From contig NZ_JAGGPW010000004.1 of NCBI RefSeq assembly GCF_018613655.1, forward strand, positions 462,627 through 526,626: a stretch of DNA of 64,000 bases. The letters are read 5' to 3'. Of this stretch, positions 1 through 9,975 are shown piece after piece. How positions within the stretch are numbered: position 1 is the stretch's first letter; each line of letters begins with the position of its first letter. This DNA is from Planococcus sp. ISL-109 (GTDB lineage Bacteria > Bacillota > Bacilli > Bacillales_A > Planococcaceae). The position numbers were made by a program, and so were the translations under genes. The notes beneath the pieces were generated by a model, which saw nothing but the letters and a program-made list of their open reading frames with translations, was not told the origin of the DNA and did not search any database.

Positions 1-581
1 ACCGCACAAGCTACGGCCAAAACGTCCTGAAGCATTCAGTCGAAGTGGCGTTCTTGTCGGGCCTTATGGCAGCGGAGCTTGGAGAAGATGTGACACTTGC
101 ACGACGTGCCGGTTTACTCCATGACATCGGCAAAGCCATCGACCACGAAGTCGAAGGCAGCCACGTGGAGATCGGTGTCGAGCTCGGAACGAAATACAAA
201 GAACATCCAGTCGTCATCAATAGTATCGCCTCTCACCATGGGGACACGGAAGCGACATCAGTCATTTCCGTCATCGTCGCTGCAGCGGATGCACTGTCCG
301 CCGCACGTCCAGGTGCTCGAAGCGAAACATTGGAAAACTACATCCGCCGGCTTGAAAAGCTGGAAGAGATTTCAGAGTCTTACGAAGGTGTCGAGAAATC
401 ATTCGCCATCCAAGCGGGCCGCGAAATTCGGATTATGGTTCGTCCGGAGCAGATCGATGATATGACAGCACACAGACTCGCACGTGACATCCGAAAACGG
501 ATCGAGGAAGAGCTGGATTACCCTGGCCATATCAAAGTGACGGTTATCCGCGAAACGCGGGCCGTTGAATACGCAAAATAA
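1..581 (+). CDS. rny: Ribonuclease Y, C-terminal part (cut by window edge)
   Basis: The reading frame is open from base 3 and encodes about 192 residues, the end of the membrane-anchored endoribonuclease that starts mRNA decay in Firmicutes. An HD-type metal site is visible early ([12 protein letters not shown]), followed by the conserved H-E-I-G helix and the family C-terminal domain ([14 protein letters not shown], then [12 protein letters not shown]). The N-terminal membrane helix, coiled coil and KH domain lie before the window. A strong terminator follows directly. The next genes, ymdB and ricA, are neighbours of rny in Bacillus, and RicA is a known partner of RNase Y there, which supports the call. 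Confidence 0.96.
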   Translation, partial: RTSYGQNVLKHSVEVAFLSGLMAAELGEDVTLARRAGLLHDIGKAIDHEVEGSHVEIGVELGTKYKEHPVVINSIASHHGDTEATSVISVIVAAADALSAARPGARSETLENYIRRLEKLEEISESYEGVEKSFAIQAGREIRIMVRPEQIDDMTAHRLARDIRKRIEEELDYPGHIKVTVIRETRAVEYAK

Positions 582-586
582 AAAAC

Positions 587-630
587 GAAAAAGGCTTCGT
601 TGAATATCCATTCAAAGAAGCCTTTTTCTT
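587..630 (+). terminator. Intrinsic terminator after rny
   Basis: A 12-bp stem (GAAAAAGGCTTC at 587-598 with GAAGCCTTTTTC at 617-628) is followed by a short T-rich tail. It ends just before the ymdB ribosome binding site, so some read-through into ymdB is likely. Confidence 0.85.
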
Positions 631-648
631 ATGGGGAAAGGTGATAGC

Positions 649-1446
649 ATGAAAATTTTATTTATCGGAGATATTGTCGGGTCGATCGGGAGAGACGCTC
701 TGGAATCGTATTTGCCGAGACTCAAACGCAAATATGCGCCGGATGTCGTCATTGCCAACGGCGAAAATGCCGCAGCAGGACGAGGCATCACGAAGGCGAT
801 CTATCAAGACTTATTGTTCATGGGTGTCGACATGGTCACGATGGGCAACCACACATGGGACCAAAAAGAGATATTCGACTTTATTGACGACGTCGATTAC
901 TTGATCCGCCCGGCTAACTTCTCAGATGAAGCACCGGGGCGCGGCATGGCAACGGTAACGAAAAACGGCAAAACCTTGTCGGTGATCAATTTGCATGGCC
1001 GGGTGTTCTTGCCGGCGCATGACGACCCGTTTAAAAAAGCGGATGAGTTGATTGCGGAAGCTAAAGAATTATCCCCGCTCGTATTTGTCGATTTCCATGC
1101 AGAAGCGACGAGTGAAAAAATCGCGATGGGCTGGCATTTGGATGGCCGTGCTTCTGTGGTGGTCGGGACGCATACGCATGTTCAAACAGCGGATGCGCGC
1201 ATCTTGCCGGGCGGCACTGCATACATTTCAGATGTCGGCATGACCGGCCCGTACGATGAAATTCTCGGCATGAAACGCGATTCTGTGTTGTACCGCTTTA
1301 AAACGAATATGCCGACGCGCTTTGAAGTGCCGAAAACGGGTCGTTCGATCGTTAGCGGTTTTTTCACGGAAATCAATGATGACAGCGGAAAAGCTGTGTC
1401 TTTTAAAAGAATCTATATCAATGAGGATTATCCATTTCAAAACTGA
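649..1446 (+). CDS. ymdB: YmdB metallophosphoesterase (2',3'-cAMP phosphodiesterase family)
   Basis: 265 residues, about the length of the B. subtilis protein. All family metal ligands are present: D8 in FIGDIVGS, E39-N40 in NGEN, N67-H68 in GNHTWD, H150 in VDFHAEA, and H175 and H177 in GTHTHVQ. In B. subtilis YmdB is a cytoplasmic phosphodiesterase that influences RNA turnover and biofilm gene expression and can act on RNase Y function. The start is ATG 649, behind a GGGGAAAGGTGAT ribosome binding site; an in-frame ATG at 631 lacks one. spoVS, which follows ymdB in Bacillus, is absent here. Confidence 0.95.
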   Translation: MKILFIGDIVGSIGRDALESYLPRLKRKYAPDVVIANGENAAAGRGITKAIYQDLLFMGVDMVTMGNHTWDQKEIFDFIDDVDYLIRPANFSDEAPGRGMATVTKNGKTLSVINLHGRVFLPAHDDPFKKADELIAEAKELSPLVFVDFHAEATSEKIAMGWHLDGRASVVVGTHTHVQTADARILPGGTAYISDVGMTGPYDEILGMKRDSVLYRFKTNMPTRFEVPKTGRSIVSGFFTEINDDSGKAVSFKRIYINEDYPFQN

Positions 1447-1487
1447 CCGTCAGGCCGTGTCGATTTAACGACAATTCGCCTGCTGGC

Positions 1488-1517
1488 TTGTAACCGGCGG
1501 CAGGATTTCAGTATAAT
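1488..1517 (+). promoter_or_regulatory. SigA-type promoter in the ymdB-ricA gap
   Basis: TTGTAA at 1488-1493, an 18-bp spacer, then a perfect TATAAT at 1512-1517. It would start transcription near 1523, about 260 bases before ricA, at the 5' edge of the structured stretch. A weak hairpin (CCTGC at 1479-1483 with GCAGG at 1500-1504) overlaps it and could end ymdB transcription. Confidence 0.7.
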
Positions 1518-1518
1518 A

Positions 1519-1700
1519 AAGACAGTTGCAGATACACTACTGCACTGGGGCGTATGACTCGTGAGAAGACTGTTTGTGAACCATTAACTGTCTTATTCAA
1601 GAGCAGCCCTTCAGCAGCTTGCCACGCTGCGAGCTGAAATTCTTGTCGGGCTTCGCTGGTTCGCTGTACAATCATAAGCGACAGAAAAGCGAAGTGTGAG
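1519..1700 (+). ncRNA. Candidate structured RNA or long leader before ricA
   Basis: No credible open frame spans this stretch, but several stems follow in order behind a good promoter. AAGACAGTT (1519-1527) pairs with AACTGTCTT (1586-1594) and encloses a TGCAG/CTGCA hairpin (1527-1531 with 1540-1544). TTCAGC (1610-1615) pairs with GCTGAA (1633-1638). CTTCGCT (1651-1657) pairs with AGCGAAG (1688-1694), with an inner CTGT/ACAG. I do not recognise it as a known riboswitch, T-box, 6S RNA or tmRNA. It may be an independent small RNA or the ricA 5' leader. Pairing was judged by eye; no conservation data. Confidence 0.4.
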
Positions 1701-1781
1701 TGCATAACGCATTGACATAGGCCAAGAAAACTAAAATATGTTCATATCGCTGCAGCTGTGGCCGATTGGACGAGGAAATGG

Positions 1782-2222
1782 GTGTCTAAGGAAATGACGT
1801 ATACAAAAGAGCAAATCGTCGCGAAAGCGCGTGAAGTGGCAGATATGATCGCTTCGACAGAAGAAGTGGATTTCTTTAAGCGTGCAGAAGCGCAAATTAA
1901 CGAAAACCAGCAAATCCGCGAGAAAATTGCAAGCCTCAGAAGTTTGCAAAAACAAGCGGTCAATTTCCAGCATTACGGAAAAGAGCGTGCGCTTGAATTG
2001 ATCGAAAAGAAAATCCAGAAAATCGAAGATGAAATCGATTCCGTGCCGGTTGTTCAGGAATTCAAGCAATCCCAGAGCGATGTCAATTCGCTGTTGCAGA
2101 TGGTATCGACCGCAATCGCTAACCAAGTTACAAACAACATCATTACAGATACCGGCGGAGACCTTTTGCGCGGCGAAACCGGCTCTAAAGTTAAAAATGA
2201 AGGCGGCAGCAGCTGTTCCTAA
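1782..2222 (+). CDS. ricA: RicA/YmcA, RNase Y-associated regulatory protein
   Basis: 146 residues, helical and hydrophilic. The family core is clear: VDFFKRAEAQINEN near the start, LQKQAVN in the middle and a C-terminal TGGDLLRGETGSKVK. In B. subtilis RicA forms a complex with RicF (YlbF) and RicT (YaaT) that carries iron-sulfur clusters and aids RNase Y processing, competence and biofilm formation. GTG 1782 is preferred because GAGG at 1772-1775 lies six bases upstream; ATG 1794 would give nearly the same protein but has its AAGG only two bases away. miaB, which precedes this gene in Bacillus, and the spore-coat gene cotE, which follows it, are both absent. Confidence 0.93.
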   Translation: MSKEMTYTKEQIVAKAREVADMIASTEEVDFFKRAEAQINENQQIREKIASLRSLQKQAVNFQHYGKERALELIEKKIQKIEDEIDSVPVVQEFKQSQSDVNSLLQMVSTAIANQVTNNIITDTGGDLLRGETGSKVKNEGGSSCS

Positions 2223-2262
2223 TCGATAACATGAAATGTCGCAACATAGCGATATCCATAAA

Positions 2263-2296
2263 AACTGAAAGAGCTTAAGCTCTTTCGGTTTTTTCG
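2263..2296 (+). terminator. Intrinsic terminator after ricA
   Basis: A stem of about 12 bp (ACTGAAAGAGC, loop TTAA, GCTCTTTCGGT) is followed by a run of T residues. It separates ricA from mutS. Confidence 0.9.
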
Positions 2297-2360
2297 TTTT
2301 TGGTCATGAGTTTGTTATAATAGAAAAACGAACTATTGATTGAATGAGAGAGGGTTAAAC

Positions 2361-4886
2361 ATGTCACCGACACCAATGATCCAACAATATTTGCAAGTGA
2401 AATCCGATTACCAGGACGCGTTCCTATTTTTTCGCCTCGGCGATTTTTATGAAATGTTCTACGACGATGCCATTAAAGCATCGCAATTGCTCGAAATTAC
2501 ATTGACGAGCCGCGGAGGCAACGGAGATGACCGCATTCCGATGTGCGGGGTCCCGCACCACGCGGCCAAAAACTATATTGACCAATTGATTCAAAAAGGC
2601 CATAAAGTAGCCGTGTGCGAACAAGTGGAGGATCCGAAGCTGACAAAAGGCGTCGTCAAGAGGGAAGTGGTCCGCCTCATCACACCAGGAACGCACACCG
2701 AAGGCAAAAGCGTGGACGCCAAGACGAATAACTTCATAGCGGCTGCCGATGGATTGGATGGCGGCTTCGGCCTGGCGTATTTGGATATTTCGACCGGAGA
2801 AGCGACGGCAACGTTTATAGCAGGCGGGGAGAAAGCATTGCTCAATGAACTGCAAGCTTTGCATATCCGGGAACTGGTCGTCTCTGAACAATTGCGCCTG
2901 CTGCTCAATGAAGAAGAGCAGGAGCTCATTTTGTCGGTGGAACATATGGAAGCACCTTTCACCGTGGATGAGAGGATGTTTTCCGAATGTCCGGAACAGC
3001 TGAAGATGAGCGGCAAGCGGCTTTTGGCATACATCGCCGCCACCCAAAAACAATCACTCGATCATATCCAGCCGTTTTCCTTCCGGGAAAGCTCACGTAT
3101 ATTAGGTATTGATTTTCATTCAAAGCGCAATTTGGAATTAATCGAATCGATCCGTGGGGCAGACGCGAAAGGGACTTTGTTATGGCTTTTGGATGAAACC
3201 GTTACAGCGATGGGTAGCCGCAAACTAAAGCAATGGCTGCATCAGCCGCTGGCGGACCGCTACGCGATTGAAGCGCGCCAAACAATGGTCGAAGCGTTGA
3301 TGGACCGTTATTTTGTTCGTGTGGAACTGCAGCAGCTGTTGAAAGAAGTTTATGATCTGGAGCGGCTCTCGGGGCGCATAGCGTTCGGCAGTGCCAGTGG
3401 GAGGGATTTGGCGCAATTGCGCAACTCACTGGAAAAGATTCCGCAGCTGATGGAAGAATTGGCAGCTTCAGGGCACGCAGCACTCGAACAATTCAGTACA
3501 GTCTTGGATCCATGTCCGGAAGTATGTGAGTTACTGACGGCGATCAGCGACAACCCGCCGCTTTCCGCAAAAGAAGGAGGCATTATCCGTGATGGCTTTA
3601 ATGCACAATTGGACGAATACCGGGATGCATCGCGCAACGGCAAAGATTGGATTGCAGAACTCGAACAGAAAGAACGGACAAAAACCGGAATCCGTTCATT
3701 AAAAATAGGCTATAACCGCATTTTTGGTTATTATATTGAAATTTCGAAAGCCAATATGCATTTGGCGGATCTTGACCGGTACGAGCGCAAGCAGACGCTC
3801 GCAAACGCCGAACGTTATGTTACGCCGGAGCTGAAAGAAAAAGAAGCCTTGATTTTAACGGCTGAAGAGAAAAGCCTGACACTTGAATATGAGCTGTTTG
3901 TCAGCGTTCGTGAGCAAGTGAAAGAGTATATTTCGCGTATCCAGCAGCTTGCTGCAAAAGTCAGCGCACTCGATGTCTATATCAGCTTTTCGGAAGTCGC
4001 GGAGAAATACCGTTTCACGAAACCGACTTTCAATGATGGACGGACGATTTCAATCCGCGAAGGGCGCCATCCCGTTGTGGAGAAAATGCTCAACAAACAG
4101 CATTATGTGCCGAACGACTGCGAGTTGGACGATGCGGGCAATATGCTATTGATTACCGGTCCGAACATGTCCGGTAAAAGTACGTATATGCGGCAAATCG
4201 CCTTGACGATTGTGCTCGCACAGATCGGCAGCTACGTACCGGCCGCTTCGGCTGAACTGCCGATCGTCGATCAGATTTTCACGCGTATCGGTGCCGCGGA
4301 TGATTTAGTGTCCGGGCAAAGCACATTTATGGTCGAAATGATGGAATCGCAATACGCCATCACCCATGCGACGGAACGCAGTTTATTATTATTCGATGAA
4401 ATCGGCCGCGGAACGTCGACCTATGACGGTATGGCGCTGGCACAATCGATGATTGAATACATCCATGAAAACATCGGGGCGAATACTTTGTTTTCGACGC
4501 ATTACCACGAATTGACGGCACTTGAAGATACGCTCGATAAACTGAGCAATGTCCATGTTTCCGCGATGGAACAATCCGGAAAAGTCGTCTTTTTACATAA
4601 AGTAAAAAGAGGGCCAGCGGACAAAAGCTACGGAGTGCACGTTGCAGAACTCGCCAATTTACCGGAACCGATTCTTAGGCGTGCCCGCGAATTGTTGGTC
4701 AGTTTTGAAGCGGAAAACCACAAGCCGCAGCATCAAGCGGAGCAATTATCGTTTTTTGATGAGCGCGATACCACGAAAGACGAAGTGCTGCAGTCGATCA
4801 TCGACGCATCCATTTCTAGGATGACGCCGCTAGATGCGTTGCAGCTAGTCAACAGTTTGCAGGAGAAATTAAGCGGAAAGGACTGA
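2361..4886 (+). CDS. mutS: DNA mismatch repair protein MutS
   Basis: 841 residues, usual for MutS1. The mismatch-sensing Phe-x-Glu motif is near residue 35 (GDFYEMFY). The ATPase Walker A is at about 600-608 (GPNMSGKST) and Walker B/signature at about 675 ([15 protein letters not shown]), followed by the THYHEL helix. A QLSFF sequence near residue 794 matches a sliding-clamp binding motif. MutS binds mispaired DNA and recruits MutL. The start is ATG 2361 with AGAGAGGG upstream; an upstream in-frame TTG at 2340 has no such support. A TATAAT at 2316-2321 with a weak -35 is the likely promoter. Confidence 0.98.
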   Translation: MSPTPMIQQYLQVKSDYQDAFLFFRLGDFYEMFYDDAIKASQLLEITLTSRGGNGDDRIPMCGVPHHAAKNYIDQLIQKGHKVAVCEQVEDPKLTKGVVKREVVRLITPGTHTEGKSVDAKTNNFIAAADGLDGGFGLAYLDISTGEATATFIAGGEKALLNELQALHIRELVVSEQLRLLLNEEEQELILSVEHMEAPFTVDERMFSECPEQLKMSGKRLLAYIAATQKQSLDHIQPFSFRESSRILGIDFHSKRNLELIESIRGADAKGTLLWLLDETVTAMGSRKLKQWLHQPLADRYAIEARQTMVEALMDRYFVRVELQQLLKEVYDLERLSGRIAFGSASGRDLAQLRNSLEKIPQLMEELAASGHAALEQFSTVLDPCPEVCELLTAISDNPPLSAKEGGIIRDGFNAQLDEYRDASRNGKDWIAELEQKERTKTGIRSLKIGYNRIFGYYIEISKANMHLADLDRYERKQTLANAERYVTPELKEKEALILTAEEKSLTLEYELFVSVREQVKEYISRIQQLAAKVSALDVYISFSEVAEKYRFTKPTFNDGRTISIREGRHPVVEKMLNKQHYVPNDCELDDAGNMLLITGPNMSGKSTYMRQIALTIVLAQIGSYVPAASAELPIVDQIFTRIGAADDLVSGQSTFMVEMMESQYAITHATERSLLLFDEIGRGTSTYDGMALAQSMIEYIHENIGANTLFSTHYHELTALEDTLDKLSNVHVSAMEQSGKVVFLHKVKRGPADKSYGVHVAELANLPEPILRRARELLVSFEAENHKPQHQAEQLSFFDERDTTKDEVLQSIIDASISRMTPLDALQLVNSLQEKLSGKD

Positions 4887-4890
4887 GTGT

Positions 4891-6711
4891 ATGGGCAATA
4901 TCCGATTGATGGACGAGCCGCTGTCGAACAAAATTGCAGCAGGTGAAGTGGTAGAACGGCCAACGTCTGTCGTAAAAGAACTGGTCGAAAACGCAATCGA
5001 TGCCGGCAGCACCGCCATCGAAGTGCTGTTGCAAGAAGCCGGGCTGACGTCGATCCAAATTATCGATAACGGGGCGGGCATGGACTCAGAAGATGCCATT
5101 CTTTCCTTTTCCCGTCATGCCACCAGCAAAATTGAAAATGAACACGATTTGTTCCGCATCCGTACACTCGGTTTTCGTGGAGAAGCGCTCGCAAGTATCG
5201 CCTCCGTATCGAAAGTGGCGCTGCACACTTCCACCGGCGAATCGGGAACTTATTTGGAAATGGAAGGCGGCAGGCTAATTGAACAACGTGCTGGGGCACT
5301 GCGCCAAGGCACAGACATCCGCATCGCTCAGCTATTTTTCAATACGCCGGCACGCTTGAAATATATGAAAACTTTGCAAACTGAACTGGGCCACACGATT
5401 GATTTGATGAACCGCTTCGCACTTAGCTACCCACACATATCGTTCCGTCTCGTGCACGACGGCCGGCCATTGTTGCAGACAGCCGGCAGCGGAGAAGTCC
5501 GCCGTGTGTTGGCGGATATCTACGGTGTGGCCATCGCCAAAAAGATGGTGGCGTTTGAAGGCGAGTCTCAGGATTACCGGGTCGAAGGTTTTGCTTCTTT
5601 GCCGGAAATCACACGAGCCAATAAAAACTACATTTCGCTGTTCGTCAACGGCCGCTGGGTCAAGCACTATGCCATCGCCAACACCGTGCATAAGGCATAT
5701 CATACATTTTTGCCGCTCGAGCGCCAGCCAATCGTCGTCTTGAATATCAAAGGCGATCCGTATTTGACCGATGTCAATGTGCATCCGTCAAAGCAGCAGA
5801 TCCGCTTGAGCAAGGAGAAGGAATTGCTCGAACTCGTCCACGACACGATCCGCCAAGCTATTCAATCGGCGGTCCGTGCGCCGGTCATCGAACGCCCGAA
5901 ACACGTCAAGCAAGTGCCGAGCAGGCAAATGGATTTGTGGAAACGGGCTCCGGCAGAACCCGCAGGGCAGGAAGCAGAGACAGTTCGTTCGATTGACTGG
6001 AAACAAGAGCGGCTGCAGGAGCGAGGGGAAGACTTCGGAATCGAGCCGACTGTAGATTCACGAGAACAACGGCACGAGCCAGTAGAGGATGTTGAGGAGC
6101 GGCAATCCGCCGCGGAAAGCCCGCAATTTCCAGAGCTTGAAGTCGTTGGGCAAGTTCACGGGACATATATCGTAGCCCAAAGTACGGACGGCTTTTATTT
6201 GATCGACCAACACGCAGCCCAGGAACGGATCAAATACGAATATTACCGTGAAAAAGTAGGTGATATCGATTCAGGCGAACGCCAATCGCTGCTCTTGCCG
6301 TTAACCTTTCATTACAGCCGCAACGAAGCGCTGCATTTAAAGGAGCAATTGCCGGCTTTGGAAGAGAGCGGTGTTTTTCTGGAGGAATTCGGCGATACAT
6401 CATTTATCGTAAGAGAATATCCGACCTGGTTTCCGAAAGGTTTTGAACAGGAAGTCATCGAGGATTTGATCGAGCAAGTATTGGCTGACCGCAAAGTAGA
6501 TATTAAAAAACTGCGCGAAGAAGCGGCGATCATGATGAGCTGCAAGCGGTCGATCAAAGCCAATCATTACTTGCAAAAGCATGAAATGGAACGATTGCTG
6601 GCAGATCTCAAGAAGGTGGAACAACCTTTCACTTGTCCTCATGGGCGTCCGGTCATCATCCATTTCAAAACTTATGATATCGAGAAGATGTTCAAGCGTG
6701 TAATGAATTGA
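4891..6711 (+). CDS. mutL: DNA mismatch repair endonuclease MutL
   Basis: 606 residues, four bases after mutS and preceded by GGAAAGG. The N-terminal GHKL ATPase motifs are intact ([28 protein letters not shown]). The C-terminal domain carries the metal-dependent nicking motif DQHA-x2-E-x4-E ([12 protein letters not shown]), SCKRSIKAN and CPHGRP, so this is the endonuclease-type MutL of bacteria without MutH. QSLLLP fits the beta-clamp binding motif that stimulates nicking. The linker at about 330-410 is charged and variable, as expected. Confidence 0.98.
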   Translation: MGNIRLMDEPLSNKIAAGEVVERPTSVVKELVENAIDAGSTAIEVLLQEAGLTSIQIIDNGAGMDSEDAILSFSRHATSKIENEHDLFRIRTLGFRGEALASIASVSKVALHTSTGESGTYLEMEGGRLIEQRAGALRQGTDIRIAQLFFNTPARLKYMKTLQTELGHTIDLMNRFALSYPHISFRLVHDGRPLLQTAGSGEVRRVLADIYGVAIAKKMVAFEGESQDYRVEGFASLPEITRANKNYISLFVNGRWVKHYAIANTVHKAYHTFLPLERQPIVVLNIKGDPYLTDVNVHPSKQQIRLSKEKELLELVHDTIRQAIQSAVRAPVIERPKHVKQVPSRQMDLWKRAPAEPAGQEAETVRSIDWKQERLQERGEDFGIEPTVDSREQRHEPVEDVEERQSAAESPQFPELEVVGQVHGTYIVAQSTDGFYLIDQHAAQERIKYEYYREKVGDIDSGERQSLLLPLTFHYSRNEALHLKEQLPALEESGVFLEEFGDTSFIVREYPTWFPKGFEQEVIEDLIEQVLADRKVDIKKLREEAAIMMSCKRSIKANHYLQKHEMERLLADLKKVEQPFTCPHGRPVIIHFKTYDIEKMFKRVMN

Positions 6712-6777
6712 CGCGCAGCGTGACGACAATAATAAACTATGGAAGCTATAGATCAACTGACAGAAAGGCGGGAATCG

Positions 6778-7698
6778 ATGGAATCGACGAATGCATTCGT
6801 TCGTGCGTCAGATGGCCACGAACTATATAACTTGATATGCCATGCAGAAAAACCGAAAGCTCATGTACACATCATACATGGTATGGCCGAGCATAGCGGG
6901 CGTTATGACAGGTTTATCCGCTCGCTCGCGGAACAAGGATTCACGGTTTCGGCTCACGACCAAAGAGGCCACGGGAAAACAGCGGAGCGCAATGGCCATA
7001 CGGGCTTTTTTGCAGAAAGCGACGGCTTTTCGCGTATCGTTTCGGATGTAGAAGAAGTGGTCCAACATAGCCGCCAATCAATCGGCGAACTGCCGCTGGT
7101 CGTGTTGGGGCATTCTATGGGATCCTTCGTGGCGCGCCGCTATTTGCAACTGCATAGCGAGAAAGTTTCTTGTGCAGTGCTGTCCGGTACGGGAGGGCAT
7201 CCCGGAATTTCTCTTATAGCGGGCAAAGTGACAGCCAAAAGCATTAGCCGCTTGGAAGGGAAAACCAATAGCAGTCCTTTTCTCGGAAAACTGATCTTCG
7301 GTAGCTACAATAAAGACTTTTTAACGGAAAAATCCAAGTTTTCCTGGCTCAGCCGAGACGCAGAAACAGTAAAAAGCTATGAGGCCGATCCGTGGTGTGG
7401 ATTTGAAATGACCAATCAGTTTTATGTCGACTTGTTCGAAGGGCTCGACATCATTCATCGGATGGAACAAGTCGAGCGCATCCGCAAAAGCCTGCCGGTC
7501 TTGTTCATCAGCGGCTCGATGGATCCGGTCGGAGCAAAAGGCAGCGGTGTTTTCGAAGCAGCTGAACAATTCCAGCAGGCCGGTATCCAGACCGTCAAAG
7601 TGTATATAGCAGAAGAAGCACGCCACGAAGTGTTGCATGAACTGAATGCGGAAGTTTCCCAGCAGGCCATCATCGATTGGATAGTCCAACATGGTTGA
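6778..7698 (+). CDS. Alpha/beta hydrolase, monoacylglycerol lipase/lysophospholipase-like
   Basis: 306 residues with the serine hydrolase fold. The oxyanion region is [13 protein letters not shown], followed by DQRGHGKT. The nucleophile elbow is GHSMGS. An Asp in the SGSMDPVG segment and a His in EARHEVLHE complete the likely triad. This is the 'hydrolase 4' family, which usually cleaves monoacylglycerols or lysophospholipids; the true substrate cannot be read. ATG 6778 has AAAGGCGGG upstream, and earlier in-frame starts lack one. The end overlaps miaA by eight bases, so the two are translationally coupled. Confidence 0.88.
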   Translation: MESTNAFVRASDGHELYNLICHAEKPKAHVHIIHGMAEHSGRYDRFIRSLAEQGFTVSAHDQRGHGKTAERNGHTGFFAESDGFSRIVSDVEEVVQHSRQSIGELPLVVLGHSMGSFVARRYLQLHSEKVSCAVLSGTGGHPGISLIAGKVTAKSISRLEGKTNSSPFLGKLIFGSYNKDFLTEKSKFSWLSRDAETVKSYEADPWCGFEMTNQFYVDLFEGLDIIHRMEQVERIRKSLPVLFISGSMDPVGAKGSGVFEAAEQFQQAGIQTVKVYIAEEARHEVLHELNAEVSQQAIIDWIVQHG

Positions 7699-8623
7699 TG
7701 TCATAGCGGTTGTCGGACCGACCGCTTCCGGCAAGACCGCACTCGGCATCAGACTTGCAAAGCAACTGGGCGGCGAAATCATCAACGGGGATTCGATGCA
7801 GATCTACCGGGGCATGGACATCGGTACAGCGAAGGTCCGGCCGGAAGAGATGGACGGCATTGTCCATCACCTTTTGGATATCCGGGAGCCGGAAGAGCCT
7901 TTTTCCGTTGCGGAATATCAGCAATTAGTGCGCAGTAAAATCGCTGAAATCCAGCAACGCGGAAAAATCCCCATTGTGGTCGGAGGTACGGGTTTATATG
8001 TGCAATCAGTGTTGTTCGATTATCGCTTTGCAGAGCAGCAAGCCGATTCGGAACTGCGGCACGCTTTGCAAGACGAGCTTGAACGCGTCGGAAAAGAGGC
8101 GATGCACCGTTCATTGTTGTCACTGGATCCGAAAATCGACATTCATCCGAACAATACGAGGCGCGTCATCCGTGCGCTCGAAATCCTGTTGAGCGGCGAG
8201 GAAAAAGAAGATGGCAGTTTGGCGCAAACACCGATGTATAACGAATTGATCATCGGGCTGGATATGCCGCGCGAAAAGCTTTACGAACGGATCGACCGGC
8301 GCGTCGACATGATGATGCAGCACGGCTTGCTAGAGGAAGTTAAGCGCTTATACGATCGTAGGCTGCGCGATGTACAATCGATTAAAGCAATCGGTTATAA
8401 GGAATTGTATGCGTATTTTGACGGCCATGACAGCTTAGAGGAAGCGACGGAAAAGCTGAAACGCAATTCGCGCAAGTATGCGAAGCGCCAATTTACGTAT
8501 TTCCGCAACAAACTGCCCGTGCTGTGGGTGGATGCGACAGCGGGGGCAGAAAAGAATCTGGAAGAAATTATGCGGTTTTTGCAGGAAACAGACCGCAATC
8601 GTCGAATTGAAACAGATGGCTAA
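7691..8623 (+). CDS. miaA: tRNA dimethylallyltransferase MiaA
   Basis: 310 residues. The P-loop GPTASGKT is at residues 9-16, followed by [18 protein letters not shown], the D-S-x-Q-x-Y signature that recognises the t[11 protein letters not shown] and the [10 protein letters not shown] segment are also present. It transfers dimethylallyl from DMAPP to A37 of UNN-reading tRNAs. It lies directly before hfq, an arrangement common in bacteria. It starts inside the end of the hydrolase gene. Confidence 0.98.
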   Translation: MVDVIAVVGPTASGKTALGIRLAKQLGGEIINGDSMQIYRGMDIGTAKVRPEEMDGIVHHLLDIREPEEPFSVAEYQQLVRSKIAEIQQRGKIPIVVGGTGLYVQSVLFDYRFAEQQADSELRHALQDELERVGKEAMHRSLLSLDPKIDIHPNNTRRVIRALEILLSGEEKEDGSLAQTPMYNELIIGLDMPREKLYERIDRRVDMMMQHGLLEEVKRLYDRRLRDVQSIKAIGYKELYAYFDGHDSLEEATEKLKRNSRKYAKRQFTYFRNKLPVLWVDATAGAEKNLEEIMRFLQETDRNRRIETDG

Positions 8624-8654
8624 TACTAAACGATAGAGAAACAGGGGGAGTTCC

Positions 8655-8879
8655 ATGAAACCGGTTAATATCCAAGATGTCTATTTAAATCAGCTTCGCA
8701 AAAACAATATCTTCGTTACAGTATTTTTGCTGAATGGATTCCAATTGAAAGGCACGATCAAATCCTACGATAATTTCACGGTGCTCGTGGAAACGGAAGG
8801 CAAGCAGCAATTGATCTATAAGCATGCCATTTCCACTTTTTCTCCAGCAAAACCCGTATCCATCGAGCATCAGGAGTAA
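8655..8879 (+). CDS. hfq: RNA chaperone Hfq
   Basis: 74 residues, the short Gram-positive form. The Sm1 region ([19 protein letters not shown]) and the Sm2 motif YKHAISTF are intact. It forms a hexamer that binds small RNAs and A-rich mRNA. The ribosome binding site is AGGGGGAG before ATG 8655. The gap to miaA is 31 bases, so co-transcription is likely. Confidence 0.98.
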   Translation: MKPVNIQDVYLNQLRKNNIFVTVFLLNGFQLKGTIKSYDNFTVLVETEGKQQLIYKHAISTFSPAKPVSIEHQE

Positions 8880-8921
8880 ATTTCACAACGATTGCGTACT
8901 TAAACGAGGAGGAAATGTCAA

Positions 8922-9224
8922 ATGAAGACGGTAACTGCAGATGAACTGAAACAAAAAGTTGAAGCAGGCGAAACGGTCCACATCATCGATGTCCGTGAAA
9001 AAGATGAAGTCGCTGCTGGAATGATTCCGGGAGCGCAGCATATCCCGCTCGGTGAATTGCCGGAGCGTACCGGAGAACTTGATTCTTCGCAGGAATATTA
9101 TGTCGTCTGCCATGCTGGTGGACGCAGCGCGAAAGCTTCTGAACACTTGGAATCCAACGGCTTCCATCCAATCAACGTCGAAGGCGGCATGTCTTCTTGG
9201 CGCGGTGTCACGGTTTACGGATGA
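8922..9224 (+). CDS. Single-domain rhodanese-like protein
   Basis: 100 residues, one rhodanese domain. The N-terminal part has the VHIIDVRE substrate-loop signature and the active-site loop reads CHAGGRS, with the catalytic cysteine present. Such proteins move sulfane sulfur or act in thiol redox; the acceptor is unknown. The closest small relatives in Bacilli are the YqhL/YtwF types. AACGAGGAGG precedes the start. It ends at a strong bidirectional terminator. Confidence 0.92.
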   Translation: MKTVTADELKQKVEAGETVHIIDVREKDEVAAGMIPGAQHIPLGELPERTGELDSSQEYYVVCHAGGRSAKASEHLESNGFHPINVEGGMSSWRGVTVYG

Positions 9225-9226
9225 AA

Positions 9227-9258
9227 AAAGGCTGATCGGCAATTGCCGATCAGCCTTT
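9227..9258. terminator. Bidirectional terminator
   Basis: A perfect 14-bp stem (AAAGGCTGATCGGC with its complement) around AATT, with A residues before and T residues after. It serves the rhodanese gene on the plus strand and overlaps the stop codon of the minus-strand channel gene. Confidence 0.9.
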
Positions 9259-9865
9259 ATGTTGTCGTGAGAATTTTTCGTGTCGGCAGCTTCCATCTGT
9301 ATGTATAAGATAGAATCCGCAACAGCGTAATGATGAAAAACAAGATATATAGCATCAAGTCGGTCCGCACCATTTCAATGCTGATCAACAGTCCGGCCAT
9401 AGCAGCCCATACTGCGTATATTTCGGCTTTTAACACGAGCGGCTTTCTACCGGCAAGAAGATCGCGGACCATTCCGCCGCCGGAGCCCGTCAGTACAGCG
9501 GCAACGACTGCTGCGTATACCGGAAGCCCCAGTTCAACTGCGAACAAAGCGCCTTGCACTGCAAACGCAGACAAGCCGATAGCGTCAAAAAAATACCCCC
9601 AACGATTCCAGTGGCTGAGCGTTTTTTGAGGAAATAAAAAAACGACCGTAATGGAAATGAGTGCCAGCTGAAACATGAATTCCTGTTCCCACAGAGCGGA
9701 TACAGGAACGCCGATCAATATATTCCGGATTGCTCCGCCGCCGAATGCGGTGACGACACCGAGCAGGTAAACGCCGAAAATGTCGTATTCCTCTTCCATG
9801 GCAATAATTGCCCCGGAAATTGCAAATGCAATGGTGCCAATGGCGCTTAGTACTTCCCAAGCCAT
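9257..9865 (-). CDS. TRIC-type cation channel family membrane protein (UPF0126, YvgT-like)
   Basis: 202 residues with about seven hydrophobic segments. Two repeated motifs of the family are visible: FGGGAIRNILIG in the first half and GSGGGMVRDLL in the second, the internal duplication typical of bacterial TRIC channels. These form trimeric potassium or sodium channels; earlier annotations call them trimeric intracellular cation channel homologues. The start is confirmed by AAGGAGG about ten bases upstream on the minus strand. It has its own promoter and is not part of the flanking operons. Confidence 0.9.
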   Translation of the reverse strand: MAWEVLSAIGTIAFAISGAIIAMEEEYDIFGVYLLGVVTAFGGGAIRNILIGVPVSALWEQEFMFQLALISITVVFLFPQKTLSHWNRWGYFFDAIGLSAFAVQGALFAVELGLPVYAAVVAAVLTGSGGGMVRDLLAGRKPLVLKAEIYAVWAAMAGLLISIEMVRTDLMLYILFFIITLLRILSYTYRWKLPTRKILTTT

Positions 9866-9903
9866 TATTCGACGCCCTCCTTAACTTTTAAACAACTCTA
9901 TGA

Positions 9904-9931
9904 ATTGTAGCAGAATTCAAGACGATTTCAA
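9904..9931 (-). promoter_or_regulatory. SigA-type promoter for the TRIC channel gene
   Basis: On the minus strand TTGAAA (plus 9926-9931), a 16-bp spacer and TACAAT (plus 9904-9909) lie about 40 bases before the start codon. Confidence 0.65.
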
Positions 9932-9975
9932 ATAGCAGACCGGCCAATAATCATCTAAGAGAAATGGAGATTCCC

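Noticed and set aside
2424-3053. Long minus-strand open frame within mutS
   Set aside because: It is a shadow of the mutS reading frame, with no ribosome binding site and no recognisable protein.
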